From: Candidatus Auribacterota bacterium
GTDB taxonomy: Bacteria > Auribacterota > JAFGBW01 > JAFGJP01
Length of the DNA: 5,713 nt
Assembly (NCBI GenBank): GCA_016929035.1
Contig: JAFGJP010000194.1
Coordinates: 1 to 5,713 of the forward strand
Direction of reading: 5' to 3'
This document shows positions 1 to 5,713 of the stretch, in pieces. The stretch's first letter is position 1; each line of letters begins with the position of its first letter. The notes under the pieces were generated by a model. That model was given only the letters and a program-made list of their open reading frames with translations. It had not been told where the DNA came from and ran no database searches. A program made the position numbers and the translations under genes.

Positions 1-390
1 AAGCGGCTGGAGGAAAAGCTCAAAGAGACTCCGGAAGAGCCGGAAAAACCGGTAAAAACGCCGGAAGCCCAGTCATCAAAGACGGAAATCCGCTCTGTTT
101 TGAAAGAAAACTGGTATTTGGCTCTTCTTAAGAGTAAAATAGAAAATTCCTGGCAGCAGCCAAGCCGGGTACTGCTCAGCGGAAGGGATGCCCTTAAGCT
201 GACAGTTGGGTTTACATTGCAGCAAAACGGAACAGTGGCCAATGTGCGGGTCATCAAGAGCAGCGGCGTTGCTGTCGTGGACATCAGTTCTGTCAACGCG
301 GTGAAAAACGCAGCGCCTTTTCCGCCTGCTCCTGAAGGATCCGGCAGTAAACCGATCGACATCTCAATTGATTTTATTTTAAAAGAATGA
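1..390 (+). CDS. TonB/TolA C-terminal domain protein (5' partial)
   Basis: The frame is open from the left edge, so this is the last 129 residues of a longer protein; the true start lies outside the window. Visible residues 1-33 are a charged Lys/Glu/Pro-rich stretch, like the periplasm-spanning linkers of TonB and TolA proteins. Residues 37-128 look like a TonB-type C-terminal domain: a W-Y start, an 'SW..P' motif at 50-54, a V-x-F-x-L strand followed by 'NGTV', then 'SSG' at 87-89, an alanine-rich helix, 'PFPPAP' at 106-111, and a final 'IDISIDFIL' strand. Such proteins are inner-membrane anchored and transmit energy across the periplasm. Its ATGA overlap with tolB suggests that it acts as TolA, but the N-terminal anchor is not visible and a TonB paralogue cannot be excluded. 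A TTG at base 100 is an in-frame internal codon, not a convincing start. Confidence 0.85.
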   Translation, partial: KRLEEKLKETPEEPEKPVKTPEAQSSKTEIRSVLKENWYLALLKSKIENSWQQPSRVLLSGRDALKLTVGFTLQQNGTVANVRVIKSSGVAVVDISSVNAVKNAAPFPPAPEGSGSKPIDISIDFILKE

Positions 391-1673
391 AAAAGATAAT
401 CTTTACCACGATTCTCGTCTTTTTTATATCCGGGCTGCTTCCCTGGAATGAATCTTCTGCTCAGGTCAAGCTGACTATTTCAAAAAAATTCGGGGAGAGG
501 ATCAGGATGGCCGTCCCTCCCTTTTCAGGTAACTCCTATAAGGCTCAGCAGCTTTCCTCGCAAGTTGAAAAATATCTGGATTTTTCGGGTTTTTTCCAGT
601 CCGTAGCAAACTCCTCGTTTGTTTCTGACCAGCATAATCAAGACATGAAAAATGGATTTATCGATTTCAAGGGCTGGCAGGCGATAACAGCAGAAATCCT
701 TATCAAGGGAAAGGCCAACGCCTTCGGGGATTCGATGGATGTGGAATTTGAAGTCTTTTCAACATCTGACCAGAAAAGGATCTTCGGGAAAGGGCTGAGG
801 GGGAAATCAGGCGATCTCTCTTTTCTTGCCTGTACCATTGCCGATGAGATTCTCGCCAAGCTGACAGGAAATCCTCCGGTTTTCTCAAAAAAAATCGCTT
901 TTACGACAAATTACTACAAGGTAAAGACTGTTGTCATCTCTGACTTTTCCGGCGAAAACCGGGTCAGGCTTTTTACAGAAGCCGAGCTTTCCACCTCTCC
1001 GAGGTGGTTTTTTGGCGAGGACAAACTTCTTTACGTGTCCTATCGAAAAAAAAATCCCGCCATTTACCTTCTTGACCTGGAAAAGCGTGCAGACAACATT
1101 GTTATTCATTTTCCCGGGCTCAATGTCAATCCTGACATATCCGGGAATAACAGGTTTGTGACGTTCACGGCCAGCCGCGACGGAAATCCGGAGATCTATG
1201 TCAAGGACCTCTCTTCAGGAAACTACCTCCGCGTTACGGAAAGCAGAGCCGTTGATGGAGATCCTGCGATTTCGCCAGATGGAAAATCCGTGGCGTTTGT
1301 CTCTAACCGCTACGGCACGCCTCAGATATTCATCCAGGAAGGAGCCAGCCGTCTTCAGAGGATAACCTGGGAGGGGCGCTACAACACGTCTCCGTCATGG
1401 AGCCCGAAGGGAGATATGATCGCCTATGCCTCTCAAACGGAAAACGGCTTTGATATCTATGTCTATGATATTAAGGAACAAAAAAGTTTTCCTGTTGTTG
1501 AAAGCCGGGGCAATGACGATAATCCCGACTGGTCTGCTGACGGAAGACATCTCGTCTTCCAGAGCGACAGAACAGGGACAAGCAACATCTATGCCGTCGA
1601 CATCTTCACACGCCAGGAGATCCAGATAACAAAAAGTTTTGGAGACTGTGAAACACCCTCATGGCAGAAATAG
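387..1673 (+). CDS. tolB: TolB, periplasmic beta-propeller of the Tol-Pal system
   Basis: The product is 428 aa, close to the roughly 430 aa usual for TolB. Residues 1-25 are a Sec signal peptide: KK, then a hydrophobic core, with likely cleavage after 'SSA' at 23-25. Residues 27 to about 165 match the N-terminal TolB domain, with the 'MAVPPF' strand at 41-46 and the 'AEILIKGKA' segment at 102-110. Residues from about 170 to the end form a WD40-like propeller. PD40-type blades appear at about 251-274, 296-318, 339-361 and 383-405, each with an 'S-x-D/K-G' turn, a hydrophobic strand and an 'IY/IF' strand. In the known system, TolB sits in the periplasm and links Pal to TolA during outer-membrane constriction. 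The ATG at 387 is chosen because it starts the signal peptide and overlaps the upstream stop codon as ATGA. No clear Shine-Dalgarno precedes it, so translational coupling is likely. Pal, often encoded next, is absent here. Confidence 0.96.
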   Translation: MKKIIFTTILVFFISGLLPWNESSAQVKLTISKKFGERIRMAVPPFSGNSYKAQQLSSQVEKYLDFSGFFQSVANSSFVSDQHNQDMKNGFIDFKGWQAITAEILIKGKANAFGDSMDVEFEVFSTSDQKRIFGKGLRGKSGDLSFLACTIADEILAKLTGNPPVFSKKIAFTTNYYKVKTVVISDFSGENRVRLFTEAELSTSPRWFFGEDKLLYVSYRKKNPAIYLLDLEKRADNIVIHFPGLNVNPDISGNNRFVTFTASRDGNPEIYVKDLSSGNYLRVTESRAVDGDPAISPDGKSVAFVSNRYGTPQIFIQEGASRLQRITWEGRYNTSPSWSPKGDMIAYASQTENGFDIYVYDIKEQKSFPVVESRGNDDNPDWSADGRHLVFQSDRTGTSNIYAVDIFTRQEIQITKSFGDCETPSWQK

Positions 1674-1693
1674 AAGACTGGTCCTCTTTTTCT
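1666..1693 (+). terminator. Possible weak hairpin terminator over the tolB stop codon
   Basis: An imperfect inverted repeat spans the tolB stop. AGAAA (1666-1670) can pair with TTTCT (1689-1693). Inside it, AGAAGAC (1672-1678) faces GTCCTCT (1681-1687) with one A-C mismatch. T1671 and T1688 form an internal mismatch. The loop is tight, four bases once the closing C-G pair opens. The 3' arm includes a run of five T (1687-1691), so it could act as both stem and U-tract. The stem is AT-rich and mismatched, so it may be only a weak terminator or chance. A promoter just downstream fits a transcription boundary here. Confidence 0.3.
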
Positions 1694-1738
1694 CTCTGCA
1701 CAAAAATAGCGCAACGGTTAAAAATTCTATCTTCTCAG

Positions 1739-1767
1739 GTGAAAACCAGGGGGGATTCTGCTATAAT
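1739..1767 (+). promoter_or_regulatory. Sigma70-type promoter with extended -10, for the UDP-sugar genes
   Basis: A perfect TATAAT lies at 1762-1767, preceded by TG one base upstream (1759-1760), which makes an extended -10. Exactly 17 bp upstream is GTGAAA (1739-1744), matching four of six bases of TTGACA. Transcription would start at about 1773-1775, giving a leader of about 32 nt before the ATG at 1806. The site lies in the only long intergenic gap of the plus-strand gene row. No other gap among the next five genes exceeds 17 bp, so this may drive all of them. Confidence 0.65.
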
Positions 1768-1793
1768 AGCCAAAATCGAATTTTAGATCAAAA

Positions 1794-1798
1794 AGGAG
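1794..1798 (+). promoter_or_regulatory. Ribosome binding site of the UDP-xylose synthase gene
   Basis: AGGAG lies 7 nt upstream of the ATG at 1806. This is a strong, well-spaced Shine-Dalgarno that fixes this start, and the Rossmann fold begins at residue 2 of the product. Confidence 0.75.
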
Positions 1799-1805
1799 TG
1801 TCACT

Positions 1806-2732
1806 ATGAGAATAGTCGTTACCGGTGGAGCCGGGTTTCTCGGCTCTCATCTTTGCGATAAGCTTCTGGAAGAAGGACATCAGGTCATCTGCATCGACAA
1901 CCTTATAACAGGAAGCGTCTCCAACATCGAACACCACGACAGCAATGAAAACTTTAAATTTATCAAGCAGGACGTGACAGAGTTCCTTTATATCAGCGGG
2001 CCTGTCGATTATGTCTTTCATTTCGCCTCTCCGGCTTCTCCCATTGATTATCTGAAATTCCCCATCCCGACCCTGAAGGTCGGCGCTCTTGGAACCCATA
2101 AGACCCTTGGGCTTGCCAAGGATAAGAAAGCGTCTTTTCTTCTTGCTTCGACGTCAGAAGTTTACGGCGATCCCCTTGTCAATCCCCAGCCTGAATCCTA
2201 CTGGGGAAACGTCAATCCCATCGGGCCGAGAGGAGTCTATGATGAAGCAAAGCGTTTTGCTGAAGCTCTGACCATGGCGTATCACAGGTATCACGGCGTC
2301 AATACCCATATTGTCAGGATCTTTAACACCTATGGGCCCCGCATGAGAAAACAGGATGGCCGGGCAGTGCCTAATTTTATCAACCAGGCTTTAAAAGGCG
2401 AAGGCATTACTGTCTACGGCGATGGTCTTCAGACGCGAAGCTTTTGCTTTATTTCTGATCTTATCGACGGTATCTACCGCCTGGCCACATCGAACATCAA
2501 CACGCCTGTAAATATTGGAAATCCTCAGGAAGTGACCATCAAGCAGTGCGCCGAGACTATCATCAAGCTGACAGGGAGCAGAAGCCGGATAACCTATCAT
2601 GATCTCCCTGTGGACGATCCCAAGGTCAGGCGTCCGGATATCACAGTCGCGCAAGAAGAGCTCGGATGGGAGCCCAGGGTCCTTTTTGAAGAAGGGCTGA
2701 AAAAAACCATCGAGTGGTTTAAGAAAAGCTAG
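1806..2732 (+). CDS. uxs: UDP-glucuronate decarboxylase (UDP-xylose synthase)
   Basis: The 308-aa product is a full-length extended short-chain dehydrogenase of the UXS type. It converts UDP-glucuronate to UDP-xylose and CO2 with a bound NAD+ that is recycled through a 4-keto intermediate. The NAD-binding G-x-x-G-x-x-G is at residues 7-13, with Asp31 ending strand 2, as expected for NAD+ binding. Family hallmarks are 'ASPASP' at 74-79, 'STSEVYGDP' at 115-123 (candidate catalytic Thr116/Glu118), 'PQPESYWGNVNPIGPR' at 127-142, and the Tyr145-x-x-x-Lys149 catalytic pair. The later motifs are 'RIFNTYGPRM' at 171-180, 'YGDG.QTRSF' at 204-213, 'NIGNP' at 236-240 and 'RRPDI' at 275-279. The 'SYWGNVNPIGPR' block argues for UXS over dTDP-glucose 4,6-dehydratase or UDP-glucose 4-epimerase. 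There is no membrane segment, so the enzyme is cytoplasmic. The next gene makes its substrate. Confidence 0.93.
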   Translation: MRIVVTGGAGFLGSHLCDKLLEEGHQVICIDNLITGSVSNIEHHDSNENFKFIKQDVTEFLYISGPVDYVFHFASPASPIDYLKFPIPTLKVGALGTHKTLGLAKDKKASFLLASTSEVYGDPLVNPQPESYWGNVNPIGPRGVYDEAKRFAEALTMAYHRYHGVNTHIVRIFNTYGPRMRKQDGRAVPNFINQALKGEGITVYGDGLQTRSFCFISDLIDGIYRLATSNINTPVNIGNPQEVTIKQCAETIIKLTGSRSRITYHDLPVDDPKVRRPDITVAQEELGWEPRVLFEEGLKKTIEWFKKS

Positions 2733-2749
2733 AAAGGAGAGCTGCTGCT

Positions 2750-4045
2750 ATGAAGATCTGTGTTATCGGAACCGGCTACGTAGGGCTTGTCACAGGAACG
2801 TGTCTTGCAGAAACCGGGAACACAGTTATCTGTGTCGACAACGATAAATCAAAGATACTCTCACTTAAAAACGGGGTTATTCCGATCTATGAGCCTGAGC
2901 TGGAGGAATTTGTCAAGAAGAACATAAAAGAAAAACGGTTGACCTTTACAACAGATATACAGGAAGGCGTCAATCCCTCTCAGATCATTTTTATCTGCGT
3001 CAGCACGCCTCCCCGTGCTGACGGAAGCGCTGACTTAAGCTTTGTCGAAAACGTTGCCCGCTCTATTGCCCTGTACATGAACGAGTACAAGATTATTATC
3101 GACAAAAGCACTGTCCCTGTAGAAACAGGACAAAGGGTGGAAGAAACCATTAAAAGGCAGCTCAAGGATAAGAATATCGAATTTGACGTCGTGTCCAATC
3201 CTGAATTCCTGAGGGAGGGCTCCGCGATCCACGATTCCATGAAGCCTGACAGGATCGTCATCGGCGTCTCCAGCCAGAAGGCGGCGGATATCCTGACCAG
3301 ACTTTATGAGCCTTTTCAGGCAAAGATCATCATCACGAATATCAAGAGCGCAGAGATCATCAAGCATGCTTCGAATTCTTTCCTGGCGACAAAAATATCT
3401 TTTATCAATGAAGTGTCGCGGATATGTGAGCTCTCCGGGGCCAACATCGAGGAAGTCGCTCTGGGCATGGGCCTTGATCCCCGTATCGGCCGTCAGTTTC
3501 TTCAGACGGGAATCGGTTACGGCGGCTCCTGTTTCCCTAAAGATGTGTCAGCGTTCATCAAAATCTCTGAAGAGCTGGGTTATGACTTTAAAATATTAAA
3601 AGCTGTTGAAAAGGTCAATGCCGAGCAGATCGAGTTCTTTATTAAAAAAATCGAGAAGACACTCTGGATCATTAAAGACAAAAAAATTACGGTCTGGGGC
3701 CTGGCCTTCAAGCCGGACACGGACGACATGAGAAATGCCCCGTCTATCCAGATCATTGAAGCTCTCGTGAAAGACGGAGCAGAGATCCATGCTTATGATC
3801 CTGTGGCCATGGAAAAAGCCAGATCCGTTCTTCCGGAAGACGTCGTTTTTCACGATGATATCTATTCATCGCTCCAGGGAAGCGAAGCCCTTGTGATTGC
3901 GACGGAGTGGGAAGACTTCAAAAATGCTGATCTTGACCGGGTGATGGCACTGATGGAACAGCCTATTGTCGTAGACGGGCGGAATATATTTGATCCCTCT
4001 TTGATGAAAGAAAAGGGATTTATGTACACTTCAATCGGGCGATAA
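2750..4045 (+). CDS. ugd: UDP-glucose 6-dehydrogenase
   Basis: The 431-aa product has a normal length for the bacterial UDP-glucose/GDP-mannose dehydrogenase family. It oxidises UDP-glucose to UDP-glucuronate in two steps with two NAD+. The N-terminal NAD domain has G-T-G-Y-V-G at residues 7-12 and Asp30 after strand 2. 'VSTPP' is at 84-88 and 'KSTVPVETG' at 119-127, with Glu125 where Gly is common. The substrate and catalytic elements follow: 'NPEFLREG' at 150-157, 'EIIKHASNSFLATK' at 202-215 with Lys205, and 'GYGGSCFPKD' at 256-265 with catalytic Cys261. The C-terminal UDP-binding domain starts at about 312 with 'WGLAFKPDTDDMRNAPS' at 316-332 and ends with 'VVDGRNIFD' at 407-415. UDP-glucose is the likelier substrate than GDP-mannose because the UXS gene lies 17 bp upstream. 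An AAAGGAGA Shine-Dalgarno (2733-2740) precedes the ATG. Confidence 0.95.
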   Translation: MKICVIGTGYVGLVTGTCLAETGNTVICVDNDKSKILSLKNGVIPIYEPELEEFVKKNIKEKRLTFTTDIQEGVNPSQIIFICVSTPPRADGSADLSFVENVARSIALYMNEYKIIIDKSTVPVETGQRVEETIKRQLKDKNIEFDVVSNPEFLREGSAIHDSMKPDRIVIGVSSQKAADILTRLYEPFQAKIIITNIKSAEIIKHASNSFLATKISFINEVSRICELSGANIEEVALGMGLDPRIGRQFLQTGIGYGGSCFPKDVSAFIKISEELGYDFKILKAVEKVNAEQIEFFIKKIEKTLWIIKDKKITVWGLAFKPDTDDMRNAPSIQIIEALVKDGAEIHAYDPVAMEKARSVLPEDVVFHDDIYSSLQGSEALVIATEWEDFKNADLDRVMALMEQPIVVDGRNIFDPSLMKEKGFMYTSIGR

Positions 4046-4060
4046 AAGACAGCTGGCAAA

Positions 4061-4813
4061 ATGAAGAATATTCAGCCTCAAAAAAGCTCTCCTCTTTCTC
4101 TGGACCGCAAAGCTATCCTTCAACGATTCATCACCCTGGGAGAGCTTACGGCCAGCATTTCGCATGAGCTGAAAAATCTTCTCATCTCCATAGCCGGCTA
4201 CTGTGATCTCATGGAAGAAAAGCTGAAGAACAAGGACAATATCGAGGAAGACATCCGGGAAATCAAAAAGGCATCCCAGCTGGCACAGACGATTTTCATG
4301 GAGCTTTTGCGCTTTATCCGGGGAACCGGACAGGATGAAAAAGTCACACAAAACATCAATGATGTTATTAATGAAGTCCTTTTGATCGTTCGAACAGCCA
4401 AGAATGTCACTTTTGAGAAAACCCTGGACCCTTCCATCCCCTCTTTCTCTCTCAATCCGCAAAAAATCAAGCAGGTCCTGATCAATATTATTCTCAACGG
4501 TATACATGCTATTGGGGAGAAGCAAGGGCTGATCACCATCACAACAGGCAGACTCGGATTTCCCTTTGGTTTCTTTGTTCATATCCAGGATACGGGGGGC
4601 GGCATGGACCAGGAGACCCTCAAAAACCTTTTTCAGCCGTTTTTCACAACAAAAGAAAAAGGAACAGGCCTGGGACTCAGCGTCTGCCAGGACATCATGG
4701 AAGAGCATAACGGCCGTATCGTGGTTAAAAGCAAAAAAGGGGAAGGAAGCACTTTCACCCTTGTGTTTCTCTATGAAAAATTCAAACCTCACAGGGACAT
4801 CATCGATATATGA
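4061..4813 (+). CDS. Soluble histidine kinase without sensor domain
   Basis: The 250-aa product is nearly all transmitter. A HisKA-type helical pair spans about 20-90, with 'SISHELKN' giving phospho-acceptor His35 and the E-x-x-N set Glu36/Asn39. Leu40 stands where NtrB-like kinases usually have Pro. The ATPase domain spans about 96-240: N box at 138-151 (Asn146), G1 box 'DTGGGM' at 177-182, F box 'FQPFFTTKEKG' at 191-201, and G2 box 'GTGLGLS' at 201-207. All ATP-binding boxes are present, so it should autophosphorylate. There is no signal peptide, membrane segment, PAS or GAF domain; the 20 residues before the H-box helix are too short for a sensor. Input therefore probably comes from a partner protein. 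The gene lies 15 bp after the UDP-glucose dehydrogenase stop, in the same reading frame, with no clear Shine-Dalgarno. It overlaps the next receiver gene as ATGA, which suggests they are partners. Confidence 0.9.
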   Translation: MKNIQPQKSSPLSLDRKAILQRFITLGELTASISHELKNLLISIAGYCDLMEEKLKNKDNIEEDIREIKKASQLAQTIFMELLRFIRGTGQDEKVTQNINDVINEVLLIVRTAKNVTFEKTLDPSIPSFSLNPQKIKQVLINIILNGIHAIGEKQGLITITTGRLGFPFGFFVHIQDTGGGMDQETLKNLFQPFFTTKEKGTGLGLSVCQDIMEEHNGRIVVKSKKGEGSTFTLVFLYEKFKPHRDIIDI

Positions 4814-5205
4814 AAGAAGAAGAAAAGACAAAAGGGATCATACTCGTTATCGACGACCATCCCTTTTTTGCCACAAACATGAAGTATAAGCTGGCCAAGC
4901 ACGGCTACAAGGTGTTTGCAGCAGAAAACGGCATCCAGGGCATCATCAGGGCCAAGCATGTTCATCCGGACATCATCCTGATTGATTACATCATGCCGGC
5001 CATGGACGGTATCGAAACCTGTAAAAAGATCAGGTCCGAAGAAGATCTGAAAGACTGCGATCTCATCATTTATACATCTGAAGCCTACTCGAATATCGTA
5101 TCTCAAGCCGTTCAGGCAGGCGCCAAGGATTTCATAACCAAGACCGCGCCTTTTGAGAAAATCGTGGAAAAGCTCGACAACCTCATGGCCAAAAGGAAAA
5201 AATGA
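4810..5205 (+). CDS. Single-domain response regulator (CheY-like receiver)
   Basis: The 131-aa product is one receiver domain with no output domain. The phosphorylation site is complete: acidic pair Asp15-Asp16 in 'VIDDH', phospho-acceptor Asp59 in 'LIDYIMPAMDG' (57-67), Thr89 in 'IYTSEA', and Lys111 in 'FITK'. Thr112 follows the lysine where Pro is common. A Lys/Glu-rich stretch of about 8 residues precedes the first strand. The gene starts within the kinase stop codon (ATGA, 4810-4813), so it is probably co-translated with the kinase and is its likely phosphate acceptor. A possible AGGGA lies at 4793-4797, 12 nt upstream of the start. With no DNA-binding or enzymatic domain, it must act by protein contact or pass phosphate on, in the manner of CheY or Spo0F. 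Its target is not evident from the sequence. Confidence 0.92.
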   Translation: MKEEEKTKGIILVIDDHPFFATNMKYKLAKHGYKVFAAENGIQGIIRAKHVHPDIILIDYIMPAMDGIETCKKIRSEEDLKDCDLIIYTSEAYSNIVSQAVQAGAKDFITKTAPFEKIVEKLDNLMAKRKK

Positions 5206-5567
5206 AACCAAAAGTCATGATCATTGATAAAGACAAGAGTTTTGCCGACGCTCTGGCCGAACGCCTTAAGGCGTGTGACTTTCTCACAGCCGGCATAACA
5301 TCAGGAGCGCAGTTCTTCCAGATATCATCACAGTTTCAGCCGAATATCATAATCCTTTCCACGGACCTTCAAAACCCGACATGGGCTGAACTTATCGAGC
5401 GCTCGAAGCAATCATCGCTTTTCAAAGAAGGGATGATCTTCATCCTTATCACCCGGGAAGCCAGCCCTGGTCTTGAAAATCAGGCTAAGCTTCATGAAAT
5501 CAAAAAAATCATAGTTAAACCCGTAAATTTTAAAGATCTGGTAGAAACGATAGATAAAAAAACGTAA
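5202..5567 (+). CDS. Atypical single-domain receiver protein
   Basis: The 121-aa product reads as a second receiver-like domain with no output domain. Strand 1 is 'KVMIID' with Asp9-Lys10-Asp11, so the second acidic residue of the usual Asp-Asp pair is Lys. Strand 3 is 'PNIIILSTDLQNP' (47-59). Counting six residues from Pro47 puts Ser53 where the phospho-acceptor Asp is expected. Alternatively Asp55 aligns through the following 'DLxxP' motif, with a two-residue shift. Thr84 ('ILITREA') and Lys106-Pro107 ('IVKPV') fit the conserved switch Thr and Lys-Pro. It may be a weakly phosphorylated or phosphorylation-independent receiver. The gene overlaps the preceding receiver gene by ATGA (5202-5205) and has AAGGA at 5193-5197, only 4 nt from the start. 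The receiver-like fold is fairly certain; whether it accepts phosphate is not. Confidence 0.82.
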   Translation: MKPKVMIIDKDKSFADALAERLKACDFLTAGITSGAQFFQISSQFQPNIIILSTDLQNPTWAELIERSKQSSLFKEGMIFILITREASPGLENQAKLHEIKKIIVKPVNFKDLVETIDKKT

Positions 5568-5616
5568 TATATCGAATCCTTTACGAAGGAACCTCGCCAA
5601 AACTTGTTCTGCAATT

Positions 5617-5709
<93 letters not shown>

Positions 5710-5713
5710 GTAT

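Noticed and set aside
1046..1054. Run of nine A inside tolB, and a run of eight A at 887-894, as possible slippage or frameshift sites
   Set aside because: The tolB frame is intact through both runs and gives a full-length product with regular propeller blades. There is no sign of a programmed shift or an assembly error.
1806..2732. dTDP-glucose 4,6-dehydratase or UDP-glucose 4-epimerase as the identity of the short-chain dehydrogenase
   Set aside because: The blocks 'ASPASP', 'PQPESYWGNVNPIGPR' and 'YGDG.QTRSF' are characteristic of UDP-xylose synthases, and the neighbouring UDP-glucose dehydrogenase supplies the substrate.
4031..4831. A 266-codon open reading frame on the minus strand opposite the kinase gene
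   Set aside because: It lies wholly antisense to a clear histidine kinase, has no recognisable domain, and overlaps the ends of both neighbouring genes. It is a long shadow frame.
5577..5590. Small hairpin TCCTT-TACG-AAGGA between the last receiver gene and the tRNA
   Set aside because: The stem is only 5 bp of mostly weak pairs. It has no adjacent T-run on the plus strand, and on the minus strand the T-run lies about 15 nt away. It is not a convincing terminator for either direction.

Overview
The window suggests a Gram-negative (diderm) bacterium of moderate GC content, because it carries a Tol system: the periplasmic beta-propeller protein TolB, preceded by a protein with a TonB/TolA-type C-terminal domain. 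The protein style would fit a deltaproteobacterium or one of the uncultured diderm phyla (Aminicenantes or Omnitrophica, for example). The sequence alone does not settle the taxon.

Layout, left to right. (1) Bases 1-1673 hold the end of a TonB/TolA-like gene, open at the left edge, joined to tolB by a 4-bp ATGA overlap. No pal gene follows tolB. (2) Bases 1674-1805 are the only sizeable gap in the window. It has an imperfect hairpin over the tolB stop codon, then a well-formed sigma70-type promoter with an extended -10, then a Shine-Dalgarno. (3) Bases 1806-4045 encode a UDP-xylose synthase (UDP-glucuronate decarboxylase) and a UDP-glucose 6-dehydrogenase, 17 bp apart. (4) Bases 4061-5567 encode a sensor-less histidine kinase and two single-domain receiver proteins, linked by two successive ATGA overlaps. 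(5) A tRNA-Ser(CGA) gene lies convergently on the minus strand at the right edge.

How the genes work together. The two sugar-nucleotide enzymes catalyse consecutive steps: UDP-glucose to UDP-glucuronate, then to UDP-xylose. They would supply precursors for a surface polysaccharide or glycoconjugate. The kinase and both receivers lie immediately downstream on the same strand with no visible promoter, so one transcript from the promoter at about 1740-1767 could carry all five genes. Neither receiver has an output domain and the kinase has no sensor or membrane segment, so this looks like a cytoplasmic relay acting by protein contact. Its link to UDP-sugar supply is an inference from gene order only.

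Most of the window is recognisable housekeeping or envelope biology. The least ordinary part is the compact kinase/receiver/receiver cassette, whose second receiver has a non-standard phosphorylation pocket.
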